NCBI RefSeq assembly: GCF_014200605.1
Contig: NZ_JACHCE010000012.1
Coordinates: forward strand, 66,283 to 130,282
DNA: 64,000 nt
Source: Pedobacter cryoconitis
Lineage (GTDB): Bacteria > Bacteroidota > Bacteroidia > Sphingobacteriales > Sphingobacteriaceae
Direction of reading: 5' to 3'
The stretch's first letter is position 1, and each line of letters opens with the position of its first letter. The notes below the pieces were generated by a model that was not told the DNA's origin, did no database searches, and saw nothing but the letters and a program-made list of their open reading frames with translations. Shown in pieces: positions 1-8,279 of the stretch. A program made the translations under genes and the position numbers.

Positions 1-240
1 ATATACCTGATCAGGATCATTTATCTGAAGTTATTCAGAAAAGAGAACAGTGGTACGGAGAGCGTCATTGCTCCCCGCGGACTGATCAGTATTTTGTTAT
101 ATTATAATTTGCCTCCCTCATTGAGGTTACCCGAGATTGGTACTTCTTTTTTGTTCCTTGTCGTATTAGGTTCAAGTCTGGTAATGAGTATAGGTTTGCT
201 CGCCAGTAAAAAGATGATTGGAGCGGGACAACCTGCTTAG
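1..240 (+). CDS. C-terminal end of a probable cation/proton antiporter (partial)
   Basis: Frame 1 is open from the first base to a TAG at 238-240 and gives 79 residues, so only the 3' end of the gene is in the window. The text APRGLISILLYYNLPP followed by a hydrophobic stretch (FLFLVVLGSSLVMSIGLL) looks like the last membrane segments of bacterial CPA1-type Na+/H+ antiporters, where an APRGLIT-like motif sits in a late helix. That family assignment is from memory of the motif. The stop overlaps the stop of the convergent EVE gene within TTAG. What else it could be: another polytopic permease. Confidence 0.5.
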   Translation: MYLIRIIYLKLFRKENSGTESVIAPRGLISILLYYNLPPSLRLPEIGTSFLFLVVLGSSLVMSIGLLASKKMIGAGQPA

Positions 241-641
241 CTACCCATTTCCAGTATTTTGTCAAATTCGGTAACTTTGAGTTCCATTACTGACAGACGT
301 CCCTGTCTGACCAGTGAAATATCTTTCAGGCTTTCCTCTGCTTTAATCTGTTCCAGAGTAACCGGATGTTTTAAGGTTTCGACCGGAGCAAGATCAACAA
401 CAACCCAGTTGGTGTCATCAGTAGTTGGATCCTGATAAAATTCTCTGACCACTTTAGCGATTCCTACGATATGTTTCCCTTCATTACTGTGATAAAAAAG
501 GACAAGATCTCCTTCTTTCATCAGTTTGAGGTTGTTACGTGCCTGATAATTACGTACGCCATCCCAAAAGGTACGCCCGTCTTTATTAAACTGTTCCCAG
601 CTATATTTAAAAGGTTCTGATTTGACTAAGAAATAATTCAT
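237..641 (-). CDS. EVE domain-containing protein
   Basis: This 134-residue protein is a single EVE domain, a PUA-like fold related to human THYN1 and thought to bind modified bases. Visible hallmarks are the start MNYFLVKSEP, the WDGVRNYQARN block near residues 26-36, GDLVLFYHS near 44-52, and a VVVDLAPV strand. Length is normal for the family. The stop codon overlaps that of the convergent antiporter fragment by three bases (TTAG). No partner gene is apparent. The molecular target is unknown. Confidence 0.9.
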   Translation of the reverse strand: MNYFLVKSEPFKYSWEQFNKDGRTFWDGVRNYQARNNLKLMKEGDLVLFYHSNEGKHIVGIAKVVREFYQDPTTDDTNWVVVDLAPVETLKHPVTLEQIKAEESLKDISLVRQGRLSVMELKVTEFDKILEMGS

Positions 642-806
642 GATGTATCTGCTTTAATAAAGCTTGCAGGAAGAAAATATGATCTGCTAAAATGACCAGT
701 CTTTCTGAGCTTGTATATTCCGATCCAAAACTAATAAAAGAGAAAGGATATGTGGTTAAATAAATAACACAAAATCAAAAGGGTAAAGAAATCCTGATAC
801 AGCGGC

Positions 807-1902
807 TTAATCTTTATATGGAAAATACCGCTGCCATTTTCAGGGCGTATATTTATCTGCAATGGCCAGTTCCAGTAACTCCTTAAAGATACTTTCACCA
901 TTGTCACTGTTAGTCATGATGAGTATACCAGTTCCGGATTTTGGAAAATTATAACATAATGCCGAAACCCATCACCATGGCCTTCTTTAAAAGCCCCCCA
1001 GCCATATGGTGATTTTAAAAGTCCAAAACCTAGTCCACAACTTAATTGAATTGCATCATTTGCAATGGTGTCCCGGGTTGACAGAGGCCCCATTTGCTCT
1101 ACAGAACGAATACGGATCTGCGGGCTGAACACCTCATTAGTGTATTTGCTGTTGATAATTTTCTTTTGCATTACACCTTGAAAAAAAAGAGATAAATCAT
1201 CTAAAGAAGTTTCGAGTGTACTTGCCGATCGTGCTTCATTATCTTTATCTTTCTCGTAAATCCCGCCCTTTTCATCGTGTCCCAAACTATAATCCTGTTC
1301 AAAAGAAGGAAGGAATGTATAAGCGGTATCTGCAATACTCTTAATTTCTGATCAGCCATATCCCATCTCCAGTTGGCAAAACCTGTGGTATGATCGAGAC
1401 ACATTCTTGCAGTAATTTTTGTATACAATGTATCACCTTTAAGGCTGCTAAAGTCATCGTGCCACCTTTTCTGATGTTTGTATTCATAAATTGGCTTTGG
1501 AAGATATTGCTGCAAGGGTTTATCCAGATCTAATTTACCCTGCTCAACTAGTTTCATCACCAGAACAGCAAAAACAGATTTACTTAAAGAAGCTCAGTAA
1601 ATATTCGTAGTTGACTTCAATGCTTTTTTCTGATCCGCACGACTATATCCAAAAGTTTCTTTATAGACGATATGATTCTGATTGAAAATAGTCATTCCTA
1701 ATCCGGCAACTTTACCTTTACGCATCAGTTCAGGAAGATATTTAGTAAGGGAGTCGGAACTGATTTTAGTTCCATCGATCCTTTTGATCGACTGCTGAGC
1801 TGAGGATTTTGCAACAGCCATAAAAAGCAATAGGCAAACTACAAATGAGAAACAAAACAGATAATTACTTTTCTGAGAAACAGAGACAACATTAAGTTTC
1901 AT
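807..1902 (-). pseudogene. Serine hydrolase / class C beta-lactamase family pseudogene
   Basis: Read on the minus strand from ATG at 1902, this was a secreted serine hydrolase of the beta-lactamase/PBP4-like family (signal peptide ending near SSAQQ, then PELMRKGKVAGLGM, the SxxK box as SLSK, HTTGFANWRW, GHDEKGG and HGDG). It is broken in several places. An in-frame TGA at 1594-1596 falls where W is expected, just before ASLSK. A frameshift near 1335-1350 joins MADQKLR to EIKSIADTAYTFLP in another frame; relatives have about 40-50 more residues here including the second active-site motif, so this is probably a deletion. A second frameshift lies near 938. A second TGA at 840-842 replaces W in the terminal TPWKWQRYFPYKD. 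Surviving short reading frames are remnants. Confidence 0.88.
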
Positions 1903-2054
1903 AACAAACTGATTTACATTTGAATACAAGACAAACACAACATCAATTTGTTACTCTCTTACAATTTGTTAATAATTTTCATGTATAAGTATCAGCAAGG
2001 TCATGAATTAATTATTTCATCATTACACAAGCTTATTGAAACATAACATAATGA

Positions 2055-3080
2055 TTAATGAATCATCTTAAATAAAAGTTCTTTCAGCAGTTCGCCATCT
2101 GTTATATTCCCGGTACTGTCAACTCCTTTACTTTTCAAATCATATTCCCGGAGTAAGCTGATGATGTCAAATGTTTTATTCAGGTTATAATTTCTGGCAG
2201 CAGTTTCATAGTCTTTTACAAAGTATGGGTTCACACCTAATTCTTTGGCTGCATCACCTTTATTCTGCAAATAATGATATTTCAATATCTTGGAGAAATA
2301 GCTATTCAGATTTGCCATGACCATCACCATAGGATTGGCTTTAGGATTATCGGCGAAATAATTAATAATCTGATTACATTTCAGCACATTTCTGGAGGCC
2401 AGTGCTTTTTGCAATTCGAAAACATTATACTCTTTACTGATACCAATGTTGCGCTGTACCAGGTCGGTGTCAATAATAGTATCCTTACTGATATTTAATA
2501 ATAATTTTTCGAGCTCATTTGATATTTTCGATAAATCAGCACCCAGATACTCTGCCATTAAGGCCGAAGCCTGTGGTGCAATCTTAGCGCCCATATCTTT
2601 CACCAGCTCTTCTATCCACTGTGCTAATTTATAGTCTCTTACCGGATCAGATTGAAAAACAACACCGCTTTTAGTAATGGATTTAAATATCTTTTTACGT
2701 TTATCAAAATTTGCATATTTATAGCCAAGCACCAGAATTGTACTATCCAGTGGTTTTTCAAAATAATTCTGAATAAACTCCGCTTCTTTACTACTGCCTT
2801 CTGTTTCCTTAGACCACCTGAGATCCTGCGCTTCTTTTACAACTATCAATTGATAATCTGACATCATCGGATAACGCTTTGCCGCATTTAAGATAGTAGC
2901 CATGTCAGTATCCTTACCATACAGGACAGTCTGATTGAATCCTTTCTCCATATCATTCAATATATGGTCTTCCATATAATGAATAATCTGATCGATATAG
3001 TATGGCTCTTCACCATGTAAAAGATAAACAGGCTTAAATTTTTTAGCTTTGAGGTCTTTGATAATATCAGCAGCAGTCAT
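2055..3080 (-). CDS. holA: DNA polymerase III subunit delta
   Basis: HolA is the clamp-loader subunit that opens the sliding clamp during replication. The 341 residues match the usual length. The N-terminal LLHGEEPYYIDQ and the YPMMSDYQLIVVKEAQDL segment are typical of the AAA-like delta fold, and the C-terminal helical part (YFVKDYETAARNY, LREYDLKSKGV) is the gamma-complex domain. It is divergent from the HsdR-N-domain gene across 54 bases. A TACATTTG box (3088-3095, minus) ends 7 bases before the ATG, so its mRNA may have almost no leader. Confidence 0.95.
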   Translation of the reverse strand: MTAADIIKDLKAKKFKPVYLLHGEEPYYIDQIIHYMEDHILNDMEKGFNQTVLYGKDTDMATILNAAKRYPMMSDYQLIVVKEAQDLRWSKETEGSSKEAEFIQNYFEKPLDSTILVLGYKYANFDKRKKIFKSITKSGVVFQSDPVRDYKLAQWIEELVKDMGAKIAPQASALMAEYLGADLSKISNELEKLLLNISKDTIIDTDLVQRNIGISKEYNVFELQKALASRNVLKCNQIINYFADNPKANPMVMVMANLNSYFSKILKYHYLQNKGDAAKELGVNPYFVKDYETAARNYNLNKTFDIISLLREYDLKSKGVDSTGNITDGELLKELLFKMIH

Positions 3081-3087
3081 AATTATC

Positions 3088-3095
3088 CAAATGTA
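3088..3095 (-). promoter_or_regulatory. TAnnTTTG -7 box for holA
   Basis: Minus-strand TACATTTG matches the Bacteroidota -7 consensus TAnnTTTG and lies 7 bases before the holA ATG. No clear -33 TTTG was identified. Confidence 0.55.
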
Positions 3096-3121
3096 ACGGC
3101 TAATTACTAATTATTAAAGGT

Positions 3122-3129
3122 TATTTTTG
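3122..3129 (+). promoter_or_regulatory. TAnnTTTG -7 box for the HsdR-N-domain gene
   Basis: TATTTTTG ends 5 bases before the ATG at 3135. With transcription starting a few bases beyond the box, the mRNA would begin at or next to the start codon. Confidence 0.55.
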
Positions 3130-3134
3130 CACAA

Positions 3135-3596
3135 ATGGCATTTACTCCTACAGCATTAAATTTACCGCACCACCCTTTCAGAATAACAGAGAAGGAAGAG
3201 CAGTACTTTATTTTTGATGAAATACGTAAGAAACATCTGGTTTTAACCCCGGAAGAGTGGGTAAGACAACATTTTATACATTATCTTATCAAAGTTAAGA
3301 AGTTCCCAAGATCTTTGATACAGATTGAAGGCGGACTGAATTTAAATCAGTTACAGAAACGGACTGATATCGTTATTTTTAATACGCTTGGAGAAAGAGT
3401 TATGGTCATAGAATGTAAAGCTCCGGCGATTAAGATTTCTCAAGGGGTATTTGATCAGGCAGCAAGATATAATTCGGTACATAAGGCGAAATGGCTGGTG
3501 GTGACGAATGGGTTGAAACATTGTTACGCGGTTATCAACCACGCTACTTCACAATTCTTGTTTGTTGAAGAATTGCCAGAGTATAGGTTGTTATAA
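3135..3596 (+). CDS. Type I restriction enzyme R-like N-terminal domain protein (HsdR_N_2-like)
   Basis: This 153-residue protein is a stand-alone copy of the nuclease-like domain found at the N-terminus of type I restriction subunits. The PD-(D/E)xK pattern can be read: D in KRTDIVIF near residue 79 and ExK in VMVIECKAP near residue 95. FIHYLIKVKKFP upstream is also typical. There is no helicase, HsdM or HsdS gene nearby, so restriction activity is not implied. It is divergent from holA and followed by a strong hairpin terminator. Its cellular role is unknown; a repair or RNA-processing nuclease is possible. Confidence 0.85.
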   Translation: MAFTPTALNLPHHPFRITEKEEQYFIFDEIRKKHLVLTPEEWVRQHFIHYLIKVKKFPRSLIQIEGGLNLNQLQKRTDIVIFNTLGERVMVIECKAPAIKISQGVFDQAARYNSVHKAKWLVVTNGLKHCYAVINHATSQFLFVEELPEYRLL

Positions 3597-3669
3597 AAAA
3601 TGCTGCAAGCTTTAGACTGGCCAAGACCTGAAGTGGTCTTGGATGTCTTCAAGCTTGGCATTTTTTTTA
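3595..3669 (+). terminator. Imperfect long hairpin terminator
   Basis: AAAAAATGC and AAGCTT on the left pair with AAGCTTGGCATTTTTTTT on the right, and GGCCAAGACC pairs with GGTCTTGG around a short loop. A run of eight T follows. It lies directly behind the HsdR-N-domain gene. Confidence 0.8.
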
Positions 3670-3864
3670 TAACCCCAAAGGTATACCCCCAGAAAAAACC
3701 TTCAATACCAAGATTTGCTCATCCGCGAAACCTTTGCAGATGTCTATTAGAAGATGTTTATTTGAATAATGTATAATTGTAAAAACCCACAGCTGGAAAA
3801 ATGCAGGCTGAAAAAATTATAGTTAAAATCCCATTGCTGGAGAAATTATAGTTGTTTAACCATA

Positions 3865-4040
3865 TTCTAAAACACATAGCTAAATACCCACTATATGCGA
3901 ACACATATTCCCAAAAATTCATACACTAAAACCTACAGCAGGAAAATTACATTCTAAAACACATAGCTCAATACCTACTCTATCCGAACAAATATTCCCA
4001 AAATTTTATGGATCAGAACCTACAGCCTGAAAACCATACG
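3865..4040. repeat. Degenerate 88-bp tandem repeat, two copies
   Basis: Copy one starts TTCTAAAACACATAGCT at 3865 and copy two starts with the same 17 bases at 3953. The copies share ATATTCCCAAAA and AACCTACAGC blocks and agree at about four fifths of positions by eye. A diverged third start (CTAAAACTCACA) follows at 4041 and an older relative (AACCCACAGCTGGAAAA) precedes at about 3784. Confidence 0.8.
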
Positions 4041-4184
4041 CTAAAACTCACATTAGAAATTGCAATTATTTTTTCCAAAAGTTCTGCGTTTTAATCAGCA
4101 TGATTGTATGTGATAATCAGAATCCGATTGCAAATAATTGAACGGTCTCCCAGCTGTTATTTATTGTATTTGTCATAAGATATA

Positions 4185-4240
4185 TAGATATTCTTATACA
4201 TAGATATTTTTTACACATAGATATCCTGACATATAGATAT
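4185..4240. repeat. Four TAGATAT boxes spaced 16-17 bp
   Basis: TAGATAT starts at 4185, 4201, 4218 and 4234, giving steps of 16, 17 and 16 bases. Surrounding bases are only loosely conserved, so this is a periodic box array rather than a clean satellite. Confidence 0.7.
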
Positions 4241-4647
4241 TATCATATATCAGAAACTCAGCCACACTGATACTTATACATCTGGACATCTTAACACAAA
4301 AACAACACATTTATATATACTGATATCTATATGTAAATATATTCGAGAGTTAATAACCGTGTCTATAATGTCTTAACGATTATTACATAACAGACAAATG
4401 TAAATATACATAAGCACCAATATGTCTATATTTAAATATGCCTAGATATATCTACATAATCAAACCAGATGTCTATATATAAATAATCACTATTAAATAC
4501 AGGTCCATCAGTAGTGAAATATTTTGAATCTTCGATATAAATATATCTATATACAAATCAATAAATATATCTGGATGTAAATGAATAAATACATTTCTTA
4601 TATCAAACGGGGTACACAACAATCAGCAAAAGAAATATAAATATATA

Positions 4648-4690
4648 TTTGCATATTGATATCATTATAATATAGATATCAATATGCAAA
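4648..4690. repeat. Perfect 16-bp inverted repeat
   Basis: TTTGCATATTGATATC (4648-4663) is exactly complementary to GATATCAATATGCAAA (4675-4690) around an 11-base AT loop. There is no T-run, and no gene on either side close enough to be terminated. Confidence 0.85.
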
Positions 4691-4928
4691 ACTAAAATAA
4701 AACCATAAAATACTAATTAACTGTGCTTTATAAAACAAGAAATAAACATATATAGATAACTAGATATCTAAACATCTGATAAACACATCCAATCTGCTCC
4801 CTGCCCCAACCCACAAGCTGGATGCTAAAACCTAATTGATGATCTAATAATGATCCAAAAGAAAAGCCAGATCATATAAGCTCTGGATGATCATTATCCC
4901 AGGTCAGATTTCGAAAACAGGAAAGCTT

Positions 4929-5007
4929 AAAAAAGAGGAAGGGGCGGTTTACATGCATCAGTTGCTCTTCGCAACGTCAGCATGTAAACCGCCCCTTCCT
5001 CTTTTTT
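4929..5007 (-). terminator. 28-bp perfect hairpin terminator behind valS
   Basis: Arms 4929-4956 and 4980-5007 are perfectly complementary, with A-runs and T-runs at the outer ends, so it can terminate both directions. The 23-base loop holds its own hairpin GTTGC-TCTTC-GCAAC (4961-4975). It begins inside the valS stop codon. Confidence 0.9.
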
Positions 5008-7679
5008 TACAAACTGAGAAGAGACTCCTGGATAATCGTCATCTTCGCTTCTGCATCTGCTTTTTTATTGCGTTCATTCTGGATAATCTCTGGTTTAGCA
5101 TTCTGCACAAACCTTTCGTTATTTAGTTTCGCATCTACAGATTTCAAGAACCCCTGCAAATAAACAAGTTCCCCATTCAATCTTTCGCGCTCTGCTTCTA
5201 CATCTATTGTTTCGTTCAGCTGTACAAAGAATTCATCATTTCCTACCATAAATGCAGAGGCACCGGCTACTTTATCATTCACAAAGTCAACTTCAGTGAT
5301 ATTGGCAAGTTTAGAAATAATTGTAAGCCATTTATCATAAGCTAAAGCAGAATTAACTCTGATACTTAAAGGCAATCCTTCTTTGGGAGAAATCTGTTTA
5401 GTGTTACGGATATTACGTACTTCAGCAACAATTCCTTTAACCACTTCAACATCCTTCAATAAGGATGAATCAGCAGTTCCGACTACCGGATAAGGAGCTA
5501 CAATAATACAGTCCATTTCCCCTTTTGTTCCGAATATTTCATCATGCCATAATTCTTCTGTAATGAATGGCATAAATGGATGTAATAAACTCAGGATTTT
5601 TTCAAAGAAACCAATCGTCGCTTTCAACGAGACAGGATCTATTGGATGCTGGTAAACAGGTTTTACCATTTCCAGATACCAGGCACAGAAATCATCCCAT
5701 ACCAATTTATAAGTAGTCATTAAAGCTTCTGATAGACGGTACTGGTTATAGTTATCTTCAATTTCAGCTAATGCCTCATTGAAACGGTTTTCAAACCATA
5801 AAATAGCCTGCTCATTAGGATTTGATAAAGTCTCATCAACTTCCCAGCCTTTTACCAGACGGAAAGCATTCCAGATTTTATTGGCAAAGTTTCTTCCCTG
5901 CTCACAGTAGCTCTCATCAAACATCAAATCGTTACCGGCAGGTGAACATAGCAACATACCTACCCTTACACCGTCAGCACCATATTTCTCAATCAAACCG
6001 ATTGGATCAGGAGAGTTACCTAATGATTTAGACATTTTACGGCCTAATTTATCACGTACGATACCAGTCAGGTATACATTAGTGAATGGCTTTTTACCCA
6101 TAAATTCATGGCCTGCCATAATCATACGGGCCACCCAGAAGAATAAAATTTCAGGAGCTGTTACCAGGTCATTTGTAGGGTAATAATAATTGATGTCTTT
6201 ATTTCCAGGGTCTTTTAAGCCATTGAATACTGATATTGGCCATAACCATGACGAGAACCAGGTATCCAGTACGTCATCATCCTGTCTGATAAAAGCTGCC
6301 AGCTGATGTTTAAATCCATTAGCTTCTTCTTGAGAGAATTTACCATCAATATCTTTAAGCTTTAAAAATTCATTTAAAGCATCTTCTTTGGTTTTTGCAA
6401 CTACCCAGTCTCCTTTATCATCAAACCAGGCCGGAATACGCTGTCCCCACCATAATTGACGACTGATATTCCAGTCTCTTACATTTTCCATCCAGTGACG
6501 GTAGGTATTCACAAATTTCTCAGGAATAAGTTTCACATCACCATTCAAGACATCAGCTAAAGCAGGTTTAGCCATTTCGTCCATTTTACAGAACCATTGT
6601 AAGGAAAGCTTAGGCTCAATTGCCGCATCAGTACGCTCAGAGAATCCTACCTGTGATTTGTAGTCTTCTACTTTTTCCAGATGACCAGCCTCGTCCAGTA
6701 AAACAGCTATTTTTTTACGGGCAATAAAACGGTCTTCACCTACCAGAATTACAGCAAGCTCATTTAAAGTACCGTCATCATTTAAGATGTCAATCACAGG
6801 GAGTTTATGTTTTACACCCAGCTCATAATCATTCAGATCATGCGCAGGCGTAACTTTTAAACAACCTGTACCGAAATCCATGGTTACATATTCGTCTTCA
6901 ATGATCGGAATTTCACGGTTGATTAAAGGAACAAATACTTTTTTCCCTTTCAGATGTGTATAACGCTCATCATTTGGATTAATACAAATCGCCGCATCAG
7001 CCATAATGGTTTCAGGACGGGTCGTTGCAATAGTTAAAAATTCTGTATCGGCACCTGTAGCAGGAGCAATAGAATATTTAATATAATATAATTTCTGATT
7101 GACTTCTTTACGAATTACTTCTTCGTCCGAAACTGCAGTTTTACCTGCAGGGTCCCAGTTAACCATGCGCACTCCACGATAGATTCTTCCTTTTTTATAA
7201 AGATCTATAAAGCAGTCTATTACTGATTCTGAAAGGTCATCTTCCATCGTGAAACGTGTCCTGTCCCAGTCGCAGCTTGCGCCCAGTTTTTTCAGCTGAT
7301 CAAGGATGATACCTCCGTATTTCTCTTTCCACTCCCATGCATAGGTCATGAATTCTTCTCTTGTCAGATCTTTTTTACTGATGCCTCTTTCTTTCAGCAT
7401 AGCAACTACCTTAGCTTCTGTAGCAATAGAAGCATGGTCAGTCCCAGGAACCCAGCATGCATTTTTACCTTGCATACGTGCACGGCGAATCATGACATCC
7501 TGAATCGTATTGTTAAGCATATGGCCCATATGTAATACACCAGTGACATTTGGTGGAGGAATTACAATTGTATATGGCTCACGTTCATCTGGTTCAGAAT
7601 GAAAGAACTTTTTTGACAGCCAGTAGCTGTACCACTTGTCTTCGGTTTCGGCGGGATCGTATTTAGTAGAAATGCTCAT
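5007..7679 (-). CDS. valS: Valine--tRNA ligase
   Basis: ValRS charges tRNA-Val. The 890-residue protein has the class I signatures: HIGH as HMGH at residues 50-53 after PPPNVTG, and KMSKS at 548-552. The editing (CP1) domain lies between, with WDP near 175 and TTRPETIMAD near 219-228. A C-terminal coiled coil (residues about 815-890, LNGELVYLQGFLKSVDAKL) is typical of bacterial ValRS. A TATTTTTG box (minus, 7702-7709) ends 22 bases before the start. The transcript ends in an unusually long hairpin overlapping the stop codon. Confidence 0.98.
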   Translation of the reverse strand: MSISTKYDPAETEDKWYSYWLSKKFFHSEPDEREPYTIVIPPPNVTGVLHMGHMLNNTIQDVMIRRARMQGKNACWVPGTDHASIATEAKVVAMLKERGISKKDLTREEFMTYAWEWKEKYGGIILDQLKKLGASCDWDRTRFTMEDDLSESVIDCFIDLYKKGRIYRGVRMVNWDPAGKTAVSDEEVIRKEVNQKLYYIKYSIAPATGADTEFLTIATTRPETIMADAAICINPNDERYTHLKGKKVFVPLINREIPIIEDEYVTMDFGTGCLKVTPAHDLNDYELGVKHKLPVIDILNDDGTLNELAVILVGEDRFIARKKIAVLLDEAGHLEKVEDYKSQVGFSERTDAAIEPKLSLQWFCKMDEMAKPALADVLNGDVKLIPEKFVNTYRHWMENVRDWNISRQLWWGQRIPAWFDDKGDWVVAKTKEDALNEFLKLKDIDGKFSQEEANGFKHQLAAFIRQDDDVLDTWFSSWLWPISVFNGLKDPGNKDINYYYPTNDLVTAPEILFFWVARMIMAGHEFMGKKPFTNVYLTGIVRDKLGRKMSKSLGNSPDPIGLIEKYGADGVRVGMLLCSPAGNDLMFDESYCEQGRNFANKIWNAFRLVKGWEVDETLSNPNEQAILWFENRFNEALAEIEDNYNQYRLSEALMTTYKLVWDDFCAWYLEMVKPVYQHPIDPVSLKATIGFFEKILSLLHPFMPFITEELWHDEIFGTKGEMDCIIVAPYPVVGTADSSLLKDVEVVKGIVAEVRNIRNTKQISPKEGLPLSIRVNSALAYDKWLTIISKLANITEVDFVNDKVAGASAFMVGNDEFFVQLNETIDVEAERERLNGELVYLQGFLKSVDAKLNNERFVQNAKPEIIQNERNKKADAEAKMTIIQESLLSL

Positions 7680-7701
7680 TTATTGGGTGCTGATTAAAAT
7701 G

Positions 7702-7709
7702 CAAAAATA
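7702..7709 (-). promoter_or_regulatory. TAnnTTTG -7 box for valS
   Basis: Minus-strand TATTTTTG lies 22 bases upstream of the valS ATG, a normal spacing for a short leader. Confidence 0.5.
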
Positions 7710-7729
7710 AGGTTTTTGGAGGAAAATAT

Positions 7730-8275
7730 TTAAGGTTTCCATTCTTCCTCCAGAATGGCGTATTCAAAACTGTCCATCCATCCGGTAACTAAAGGTAAAA
7801 TCTGCCGCTTTCTGCCTTCCTGCGTCATACCGGCTTTTTCCAGTACACGGATAGAAGCCAGGTTCTCTACTGCACAACCTGCCTCGATACGGTGTAATTT
7901 CAAACGGTCAAATCCAAACCTGATGACAGCTTTGATAGCCTCTGTGGCATAACCCTGATTCCAGAAGTTCACATTAATTTTATACCAGATCTCTGCACTG
8001 TTGAATTTAGAAGAAGATAATTTAAGAGATACCAATCCGATAAAACCTCCTTTTTCAAATTCGACAGCGAAAGTGTAGTTCTTTATTGTCTTTTTCTGAT
8101 GATCATTAATCCATCCGTCTACAATGATATTAGTCTCTTCCAGATCTTTAGGAATACCCAGCGTATTATACTGGTCTGTTTCTGCCAAATGATGCAATAC
8201 ATGAATCGCTTCAAGATCAGCCATTTCAACTAATCTGAGTTTTAATCTTTCCGTAAAAAATTTCAATCTTACCAT
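7730..8275 (-). CDS. GNAT family N-acetyltransferase (RimJ/RimL type)
   Basis: This 181-residue protein is an acetyl-CoA-dependent acyltransferase of the RimJ/RimL-like GNAT group. It starts with TERLKLRLVEMADLEAI, has the GFIGLVSLKL strand and the WNQGYATEAIKAVIRFGFD acetyl-CoA loop (Q/R-x-x-G-x-A type), followed by LHRIEAGCAVENLASIRVLEKAGM, the classic N-x-x-S-x-x-x-x-E-K-x-G-F/M segment. It starts 4 bases after the stop of the upstream S9 peptidase gene, so the two are probably co-transcribed. The substrate cannot be read from sequence. Confidence 0.9.
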   Translation of the reverse strand: MVRLKFFTERLKLRLVEMADLEAIHVLHHLAETDQYNTLGIPKDLEETNIIVDGWINDHQKKTIKNYTFAVEFEKGGFIGLVSLKLSSSKFNSAEIWYKINVNFWNQGYATEAIKAVIRFGFDRLKLHRIEAGCAVENLASIRVLEKAGMTQEGRKRQILPLVTGWMDSFEYAILEEEWKP

Positions 8276-8279
8276 GCTG

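Larger units (their letters stand above)
3673..4928. other. Gene-free AT-rich repeat island
   Basis: About 1.25 kb without a credible gene. It holds decayed 88-bp tandem repeats (3865-4040), an array of TAGATAT boxes (4185-4240), scattered reverse-orientation TCTATAT boxes (near 4326, 4435, 4473, 4546), a perfect 16-bp inverted repeat (4648-4690), a TAGATATCTA palindrome at 4761-4770 and a possible extra copy of the AACCYACAGC box near 4808. Base composition is visibly more AT-rich than the flanking genes. The short reading frame starting at 4887 runs through the valS hairpin and antisense valS and is not supported. Confidence 0.8.

Noticed and set aside
692-763. 23-codon plus-strand frame between the EVE gene and the pseudogene
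   Set aside because: No promoter, no known family and AT-rich surroundings; frames of this size are expected by chance.
3865-4040. 88-bp tandem repeat as a possible CRISPR array
   Set aside because: Units are too long and too diverged, there are no constant repeats with unique spacers, and no cas genes are present.
4887-5126. 79-codon plus-strand frame at the valS 3' end
   Set aside because: It runs through the valS terminator hairpin and then antisense to valS; the residues come from the stem arms.
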